Origin: Burkholderiales bacterium
Lineage (GTDB): Bacteria > Pseudomonadota > Gammaproteobacteria > Burkholderiales > Burkholderiaceae_C
Reading direction: 5' to 3'
Assembly (NCBI GenBank): GCA_016185015.1
Contig: JACPOI010000057.1
Span: forward strand, 62,001 to 126,000
Length of the DNA stretch: 64,000 nucleotides
The notes under the pieces are model-generated. The model had not been told where the DNA came from, did not search any database, and was given only the letters and a program-made list of their open reading frames with translations. Below are positions 57,338 to 64,000 of this stretch, piece by piece (within the stretch, counting starts at the first letter, position 1; the number at the start of each line of letters is the position of its first letter). A program made the translations under genes and the position numbers.

Positions 57338-58261
57338 TCAAACCCAGTCGCGCCGCGGCAGGAAGCGGGTGTAGAGCTCGGCCTCGGGGGAGCCCGCTGC
57401 AGGCTGTTGCTGGTAGGCCCAGCTCACCAGCGGCGGCATGGACAGCAGGATCGACTCGGTACGGCCACCAGACTGCAAGCCGAAATGCGTGCCCCGGTCC
57501 CAGACCAGGTTGAATTCGACGTAACGGCCACGGCGGTAGAGCTGGAAAGCCCGCTCGCGCTCGCCGTGGTCCAGGTGCTGGCGCTTCTCGACAATGGGCA
57601 GGTAGGCCGGCAAAAAGGCGTCCCCCACAGCACGCAGCATGGCGAAACTGCCCTCGAAGCCCAGTTCCGAGAAATCGTCAAAGAACACACCGCCGATGCC
57701 GCGCTGTTCATTGCGGTGCTTGAGGAAGAAGTATTCATCGCACCAGGTCTTGAAACGCGGGTACTTGTCCTCACCGAAGGGCTTGAGCGCGTCGCGGCAG
57801 ACGGTATGGAAATGCACCGCGTCTTCCTCGAAGCCGTAATAGGGCGTCAGGTCCATGCCGCCGCCAAACCAGCAGACCTCCTGCCCGTCCTTGCCCTTGG
57901 CCGCCAACATGCGCACGTTCATGTGCACGGTGGGCACATAGGGGTTGCGCGGGTGGAACACCAGCGACACGCCCATGGCTTCGAAAGGCGCACCAGCCAG
58001 TTCGGGGCGGTGCTGGGTGGCCGAAGGCGGCAGCCGCGGGCCCTGGACATGCGAAAAACCGCAGCCGGCACGCTCGAACACCGGGCCGTTTTCCAGGATT
58101 TTGGTCAGGCCCCGGCCCTGCAGGAGTTCACCCGGCTCCTTCTGCCAGGCATCGGCCAGGAAGCTGCCGCCGTCGATGCCGGCAATGGCCTCGGTGATGC
58201 GCTGCTGCAGGCCCTGCAGATAGGCACGTACGGCGTGGACGTTGGAGTGGGCGGTCGTCAT
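57338..58261 (-). CDS. hemF: Oxygen-dependent coproporphyrinogen III oxidase
   Basis: Cytoplasmic haem-biosynthesis enzyme of 307 aa; it oxidatively decarboxylates coproporphyrinogen III. Signature stretches include [70 protein letters not shown] and [28 protein letters not shown]. Placed just upstream of nadD. Length is typical. Confidence 0.97.
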   Translation of the reverse strand: MTTAHSNVHAVRAYLQGLQQRITEAIAGIDGGSFLADAWQKEPGELLQGRGLTKILENGPVFERAGCGFSHVQGPRLPPSATQHRPELAGAPFEAMGVSLVFHPRNPYVPTVHMNVRMLAAKGKDGQEVCWFGGGMDLTPYYGFEEDAVHFHTVCRDALKPFGEDKYPRFKTWCDEYFFLKHRNEQRGIGGVFFDDFSELGFEGSFAMLRAVGDAFLPAYLPIVEKRQHLDHGERERAFQLYRRGRYVEFNLVWDRGTHFGLQSGGRTESILLSMPPLVSWAYQQQPAAGSPEAELYTRFLPRRDWV

Positions 58262-58265
58262 GGCT

Positions 58266-58913
58266 TCATTTCACGATGGTGTCGGCGCGCGGCACGCTGC
58301 TGTCGAGCAGGCGGATGGGGGCAGCATGGCCGGGCCGGCAACCCGTCACCCCCTCGAAAACGGCCGCGATGCGCTGGAAATCGGCGGTTTCGTCCCCGCT
58401 GAGGCGGATGAAGTCAGTCACCTTCACTTCGCGCAGGCGGTAGTCCACGCGCACCAGGCCCAGCGGCATACCGGCCTGCACCGCCACGCGGTAAAAGCCG
58501 CTGCGCCAGCCGGGAATGTATTTGCGCGTGCCCTCCGGGGCCAGTGCCAGCCAGAAATACTCACCACGCTCGCGCGCCGCCTGCATCCGGGCCACGGTGT
58601 CGCCCACCAGGCCCTGGGATGAGGTCCGCTCCACCGGCACCCCACCGAGCCAGCGCATCCAGTGTCCGAACAGCGGAAAACGGAACAGGCTGTCCTTGCC
58701 CCAGAAACGCACTGGAATGCCCAGGGCCCATTTGACGACCAGCAGGTTCACGAAATCCCAGTTGCTGGTGTGCGGATAGACCGCCAGCACGCCCTGCTGG
58801 GCCGGCAGGCCCTCGAACAACACGCGCCAGCCCATGCGGCGCAGCAGCCAGCGCGCCACGGCGCTGCCGCGAAACTGCACCGGATAAGGCGGCGGATAGT
58901 CGTTCTGGCGCAT
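58266..58913 (-). CDS. 1-acyl-glycerol-3-phosphate acyltransferase-like protein
   Basis: PlsC-superfamily protein of 215 aa. The HX4D box HTSNWD (His48-Asp53) and the APEGTRK motif are present, with [10 protein letters not shown] between them. It lacks long membrane segments. In the family it acylates lysophosphatidic acid or related glycerolipids; the exact acceptor is unknown. It lies between hemF and purD. Confidence 0.8.
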   Translation of the reverse strand: MRQNDYPPPYPVQFRGSAVARWLLRRMGWRVLFEGLPAQQGVLAVYPHTSNWDFVNLLVVKWALGIPVRFWGKDSLFRFPLFGHWMRWLGGVPVERTSSQGLVGDTVARMQAARERGEYFWLALAPEGTRKYIPGWRSGFYRVAVQAGMPLGLVRVDYRLREVKVTDFIRLSGDETADFQRIAAVFEGVTGCRPGHAAPIRLLDSSVPRADTIVK

Positions 58914-58924
58914 GCGGGAAACGC

Positions 58925-60205
58925 TCAGCCCTTGATGGCGCGGTAGCCGATGTCGCGGCGGAACTGCATGCCGTCGAACCGGATGCCCTGGAGCAACTCA
59001 TAAGCGCGCTGCTGTGCCTGCTTGGTCGTGTCGCCCAGCGCTGTCACGCACAGCACCCGGCCGCCGGTCACCTGCACCTGGCCGTCCTTCAGCGTGGTAC
59101 CGGCATGGAAGACCACCCCCTCGTCGCTGTCGACCGGCAGGCCGGTGATGACATCGCCCCTGCGCGGATTCATGGGGTAACCGTGGGCGGCCATCACCAC
59201 GCCCAGCGCGATGCGGCGGTCCCAGTCGAGTTCGACTTGGTCGAGCTTGCCATCGGTGGCCGCCAGCATGACGTCCACCAGGTCGGTCTTGAGGCGCATC
59301 ATGATGGGTTGGGTCTCGGGGTCGCCCATGCGGCAGTTGAATTCCAGGGTTTTGGGGGCGCCACTGCCGTCGATCATCAGGCCCGCATAGAGGAAGCCAG
59401 TGTAGGGAATGCCGTCCTTCTCCATACCCTTGATGGTGGGGAGGATGATCTCACGCATGGCGCGGGCATGCACGGCGGGCGTGACCACGGGTGCGGGCGA
59501 ATAGGCGCCCATGCCACCGGTATTCGGCCCCTGGTCAGCGTCCAGCAGGCGCTTGTGGTCCTGGCTGGTGGCCAGCGCCACCACGTTCTTGCCGTCGCAC
59601 AGCACGATGAAGCTGGCTTCCTCGCCCTGCAGGAACTCCTCGATCACGACGCGCGCGCCACCCTCGTTGTGGCTCACGCCCAGCTTGTTGTCCAGCAGCA
59701 TGAAGTCGATGGCCTCATGCGCCTCGGCTTTGTCCATGGCGACGACCACACCCTTGCCTGCTGCCAGGCCGTCGGCCTTCACCACGATGGGCGCGCCCAT
59801 CTTGTCCACATACGCGTGCGCTGCCGCGGCGTCGGAGAAAGTGTCGTACTCGGCCGTGGGTATGCCGTGGCGCTTCATGAAGGCCTTGGAGAAAGCCTTG
59901 GAGCTTTCCAGCTGGGCTGCCGCCTTGGTGGGGCCGAACACACGCAGGCCGTGCGCGCGGAACTCGTCCACCACGCCGGCGGCCAGTGGCGCCTCAGGGC
60001 CGACCACGGTCAGGCCGATCTTCTCGGCCAAGGCCCAGGCACGCAGTTCCTGCACATCGGTGATAGGCACGTTCTCCAGCCGCTTGTCGCGTGCCGTGCC
60101 ACCGTTGCCAGGCGCCACGTAGATTGTCTGCACCTTGGGAGACTGGGCCAGTTTCCAGGCCAACGCGTGTTCCCGGCCGCCGCCACCTATCACTAAAACT
60201 TTCAT
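58925..60205 (-). CDS. purD: Phosphoribosylamine-glycine ligase
   Basis: ATP-grasp enzyme of 426 aa making glycinamide ribonucleotide in purine synthesis. Start MKVLVIGGGGREHALAWKLAQSP is diagnostic; ATP-grasp segments include GAPIVVKADGLAAGKGVVVA and FLYAGLMIDGSGAPKTLEFNCRMGDPETQ. It follows yebC by 67 bases. Confidence 0.98.
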   Translation of the reverse strand: MKVLVIGGGGREHALAWKLAQSPKVQTIYVAPGNGGTARDKRLENVPITDVQELRAWALAEKIGLTVVGPEAPLAAGVVDEFRAHGLRVFGPTKAAAQLESSKAFSKAFMKRHGIPTAEYDTFSDAAAAHAYVDKMGAPIVVKADGLAAGKGVVVAMDKAEAHEAIDFMLLDNKLGVSHNEGGARVVIEEFLQGEEASFIVLCDGKNVVALATSQDHKRLLDADQGPNTGGMGAYSPAPVVTPAVHARAMREIILPTIKGMEKDGIPYTGFLYAGLMIDGSGAPKTLEFNCRMGDPETQPIMMRLKTDLVDVMLAATDGKLDQVELDWDRRIALGVVMAAHGYPMNPRRGDVITGLPVDSDEGVVFHAGTTLKDGQVQVTGGRVLCVTALGDTTKQAQQRAYELLQGIRFDGMQFRRDIGYRAIKG

Positions 60206-60272
60206 ATCAATCCAAATCCTTGCTTGCCGCGTCTACGCCGGCGAACTGCCCCGCTACGCGCGAGGGCACGTC

Positions 60273-60992
60273 TTAAAGTGCAGCGTTGTGATAGACCTCC
60301 TGGACGTCGTCCAGGTCTTCCAGCACATCCAGCAGTTTCTGCATCTTCGCAGCGTCATCGCCGATAAGTTCAATGGTGTTCTCGGGGCGCATGGTCACAC
60401 CGGCCACCTCGGCCTTGAGGCCGGCGGCTTCCAGTGCGTTCTTCACCGCCTCGAAATCGTGGGGCGTGGTCAACACCTCGATGGCGCCGTCGTCATCACT
60501 CACCACATCCTCGGCGCCAGCCTCCAGCGCCACCTCCATGACCTTGTCCTCGGAGGTGCCCGGGGCAAAGATCAGCTGGCCGCAGTGCTTGAACTGGAAG
60601 GCCACCGAGCCTTCGGTGCCCATATTGCCGCCCTGCTTGCTAAACGCGTGGCGTACCTCGGCCACGGTGCGCACGCGGTTGTCGGTCATGGTGTCGACGA
60701 TGATGGCCGCACCGCCGATGCCATAGCCCTCGTAGCGGATTTCCTCGTAAGTCACGCCTTCCTGGTTGCCAGTGGCCTTGTCGATGTTGTACTTGACGCG
60801 GTCGGCCGGCATATTGGCTGCCTTGGCCTTGTCGATGGCCAGGCGCAGGCGCGGGTTGGCGGCCGGGTCGCCGCCACCGGCGCGCGCCGCCACGGTGATT
60901 TCACGGACGATGCGGGTCCAGATCTTGCCGCGCTTTTCGTCCTGCCGCCCCTTGCGGTGTTGGATATTGGCCCATTTACTGTGTCCAGCCAC
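60273..60992 (-). CDS. yebC: YebC/PmpR family protein, probable ribosome-rescue or translation factor
   Basis: A 239-aa protein of the YebC family, starting [25 protein letters not shown] (GTG start at 60992). Members bind stalled ribosomes at polyproline or act as transcription factors; which applies here is not shown. [26 protein letters not shown] and the acidic C-terminus match the family. Divergent from the yjgR-like gene. Confidence 0.94.
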   Translation of the reverse strand: MAGHSKWANIQHRKGRQDEKRGKIWTRIVREITVAARAGGGDPAANPRLRLAIDKAKAANMPADRVKYNIDKATGNQEGVTYEEIRYEGYGIGGAAIIVDTMTDNRVRTVAEVRHAFSKQGGNMGTEGSVAFQFKHCGQLIFAPGTSEDKVMEVALEAGAEDVVSDDDGAIEVLTTPHDFEAVKNALEAAGLKAEVAGVTMRPENTIELIGDDAAKMQKLLDVLEDLDDVQEVYHNAAL

Positions 60993-61051
60993 GGGGTGCC
61001 CTTCAAATTTCGTTACGCTATAGGGAGTGAATTGTACTTTTAGGGATTGAC

Positions 61052-62563
<1,512 letters not shown>

Positions 62564-62662
62564 CCCACGCGCACGCAGTCCCTTCGCAAGTGATAGATTT
62601 CGCCACCAGCTACAGCGAGCCAGCGACACACCGTCGCTGGCCGCCCTGAAGGAGTTTCCAGC

Positions 62663-63175
62663 GTGGCCACCTCTGCCCCCAACCCGCGAACATCCAGCGC
62701 TGCCAAAAAGGCCGGCGTGACCAGCCCCCAGGACACGATCGACTGGCGCATCAAGGAGCTGCGCGCGTTCGACATCTCCCGCATCGGTGACCGCTGGGAC
62801 CCGAGTCTTGAAAGTCTGAAAAAAGGCGTCAATGACGCGCTGGCCGAGGTCTTTGGCAACAACTCAGCGGACTACAAGAAATTCGAGCTGGCAGCGTTCG
62901 ACGCGACGCTGCCCTCGGACTTCAGCGGCCGCTATTCCAACGAGGAACTGCAGCAGGCGGTCAAGGAAGGCGTGGAGAACGCCATCCTGAGCTTGAAACG
63001 TGTGAAAGTCCTGTTGGCGGAGCGCGCCAAGCAAGCTCCTGCCGCACCCGCACCCGCACCCGCACCCGCACCCGCACCCGCACCCGCACCCGCACCCGCA
63101 CCCGCACCCGCACCCGCACCCGCACCCGCACCCCTGCTCCTGCTCCTGCTCCTGCTCCGACTCCGACTCCCGTGA
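62663..63175 (+). pseudogene. TIR-like predicted nucleotide-binding protein, 5' part (frameshifted)
   Basis: Starts with GTG 62663, nine bases after AAGGAG. Its first 130 or so residues (DTIDWRIKELRAFDISRIG, GVNDALAEVFGNN) match the helical N-terminal domain that precedes PF10137-type TIR-like domains. A Pro-Ala linker encoded by CCCGCA repeats follows. After the array the frame runs into Leu/Arg codons and a stop at 63173-63175, while the correct TIR-like sequence continues one frame over. The two parts are almost certainly one gene of about 365 codons broken by an indel, natural or artefactual. Confidence 0.75.
63047..63130. repeat. Fourteen perfect CCCGCA repeats (Pro-Ala linker)
   Basis: A 14-copy CCCGCA array (84 bases), followed by two extra C (63131-63132) and then four CCTGCT copies (63133-63156) and two CCGACT. 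All encode Pro-Ala or Pro-Thr repeats. Because the unit is six bases, copy-number change alone keeps frame; the CC insert between the two arrays does not. Confidence 0.95.
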
Positions 63176-63759
63176 CGCCTGCGCCCAAGCCTGCCCCCAC
63201 GCCTACACCTGCACCGGAACCTGTGCCCATGCCTACCCCAGCCCCCACGCCAGCCCCGGTGCCCATCAAGGCGCCGGCGCCGCAGCCCACGGTCGAATCC
63301 AGTCCCGCCGTCTCAGCATCCCCTGTGAATAACCGCGTCACCGTCGTCAGCCACGATGCGCAGGTCCGCGATGCCGCGCTGAGCCTGGTTAGGCAGCTGG
63401 GATTGCAGCCCGCGTTCCTGCCAGAGCTGTCAAACCCCAGCGGCGGGGCCTTCTTCAATCGGCTGGAGCATCTGGCCGATCTGCAATACGCCATCGTGCT
63501 GCTACCGGCCGATGCCCTGGACGCGGCCGCCGGTGGACTCAAGACCCTTTCACCCGGGCTGTTGATGGAGCTTGGCTTCCTGCTGGGCACCGTGGGTAAG
63601 GATCGGGTCTTCTTCCTCGTGCCAGGCCCTGCGGCCAAGCCCCTGCCCTGGGACGGGGTCGCGAGCGTGGCCATGGATGACGCAGGCCTGTGGCGCCTGC
63701 TGCTGGCCCGTGCGATGAAACAGGCCGGGCTGGACGTGGACCTGAACCGCGCGCTCTGA
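63172..63759 (+). pseudogene. TIR-like predicted nucleotide-binding protein, 3' part
   Basis: A 195-codon frame, first possible start GTG 63172, though its real beginning is upstream in the split gene. After a Pro/Ala/Thr linker (about 1-52) the PF10137-type TIR-like domain begins: NNRVTVVSHDAQVRDAAL, ADLQYAIVLL, and the catalytic-glutamate region GLLMELGFLLGTVGKDRVFFL (Glu133), then VAMDDAGLWRLLLARAMKQAGLDVDLNRAL. Such domains are linked to NAD breakdown in phage-defence effectors, but this protein's role has not been shown. It is followed by a terminator. Confidence 0.75.
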
Positions 63760-63766
63760 TCTCCGC

Positions 63767-63789
63767 GCGCCAGGTTGCCTGGCGCTTTT
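63767..63789 (+). terminator. Rho-independent terminator after the TIR-like gene
   Basis: Perfect 8-bp stem GCGCCAGG/CCTGGCGC with a three-base loop and TTTT directly after. Starts seven bases past the TIR-like stop. Confidence 0.8.
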
Positions 63790-63871
63790 GCTTCAAGGCC
63801 TTGCTCTATGGGGCGCCGACAGACGTAGATCCCGGCACAGCCTCGACACCAAGGAGGCCTTTCAATAGGCG

Positions 63872-64000
63872 TTATCGCCTCCGCGCCGTCCTCACCCCCG
63901 ACAACCCCTCCACCGTAGCCAGCACCTTCCCCAGCCGACCCGAATCCGAAATCTCCACCGTCAGCGTCATCCACGCCACGCCCTTGACGGTCTGGGTCTG
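63872..64000 (-). CDS. RelA/SpoT-family (p)ppGpp synthetase, C-terminal end (partial)
   Basis: The last 42 codons and stop of a - strand gene that enters from the right. The sequence WMTLTVEISDSGRLGKVLATVEGLSGVRTARRR resembles the C-terminal ACT domain of RelA/SpoT proteins. Catalytic domains lie outside the window, so RelA and SpoT cannot be told apart. The long - strand frame that overlaps it in another register is a shadow. Confidence 0.75.
   Translation of the reverse strand, partial: QTQTVKGVAWMTLTVEISDSGRLGKVLATVEGLSGVRTARRR

Noticed and set aside
62620-62640. Hairpin between the yjgR-like and TIR-like genes as a terminator
   Set aside because: A 7-bp stem (CCAGCGA/TCGCTGG) exists but no T-run follows; read-through is likely.
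63047-63156. Possible CRISPR-like array
   Set aside because: Tandem six-base repeats without spacers; a coding microsatellite.
62961-63974. Long - strand frame of 337 codons rich in Gly, Val and Arg
   Set aside because: It runs antisense to the CCCGCA array and the TIR-like gene, and overlaps the relA/spoT end in another register. Its composition is what the repeats give by chance.

Overview
The window is about 64 kb of GC-rich DNA from a Gram-negative bacterium. Gene content and order point to a betaproteobacterium, most likely Burkholderiales (the order dapC-dapD-pilU-dapE-prmB, and the run yebC-purD-hemF-nadD-rsfS-rlmH-maf-rng). Genus cannot be fixed from sequence reading alone. Two housekeeping blocks flank a large surface-glycan locus.

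Region 1 (1-6.7 kb, + strand): end of dapC, dapD, a PilU-type pilus retraction ATPase, dapE, prmB and an ABC-F ATPase. Three of the four lysine/diaminopimelate genes sit together. A compact 268-bp element with perfect 27-bp terminal inverted repeats and several nested hairpins lies between pilU and dapE; its right end is one base from the dapE ATG. A small lipoprotein gene and three tRNA genes (Lys-CTT on +, Asn-GTT and Lys-TTT on -) with clear terminators follow.

Region 2 (7.2-11.7 kb, - strand): tcdA, a YeeE/YedE transporter, then cpoB-pal-tolB. The expected tolQRA genes are not upstream of tolB. In their place is the last gene of the glycan operon, which shares a TAATG junction with tolB.

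Region 3 (11.7-44.7 kb, - strand): about 33 kb in which all genes point the same way and many overlap by 1-4 bases, so it is probably one long operon read from 44.7 kb downward. It opens with a wbpA/wbpB/wbpD/wbpE-like set for UDP-2,3-diacetamido-2,3-dideoxy-glucuronic acid, then an SDR epimerase and a second aminotransferase. Next come three asparagine-synthetase-like amidotransferases, two sugar formyltransferases flanking a deacetylase, a Wzx flippase, a second SDR protein and many glycosyltransferases. A fusion of a class II glutaminase with a WbpG-type sugar amidotransferase follows. It closes with a pglC/D/E/F-like set (diacetylbacillosamine synthesis plus the initiating phosphoglycosyl transferase) and a Wzy/WaaL/PglL-type polytopic protein. 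The inferred product is a lipid-linked glycan rich in amidated, acetylated and perhaps formylated amino sugars.

Region 4 (44.8-53.4 kb): a divergent + strand group (WaaE-like glycosyltransferase, msbA, NodB-type deacetylase, methyltransferase, DUF6492-like protein) meets a - strand group of three glycosyltransferases that continues the rng unit. These look like LPS-core or lipid A-linked functions.

Region 5 (53.4-64 kb): rng, maf, rlmH, rsfS (with a long histone-H1-like basic tail), nadD, hemF, an acyltransferase, purD and yebC on the - strand; then a HerA-like yjgR ATPase and a TIR-like predicted nucleotide-binding protein on the + strand. The TIR-like gene is split by a frameshift at the edge of a 14-copy CCCGCA array. 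The window closes inside the 3' end of a relA/spoT-family gene.
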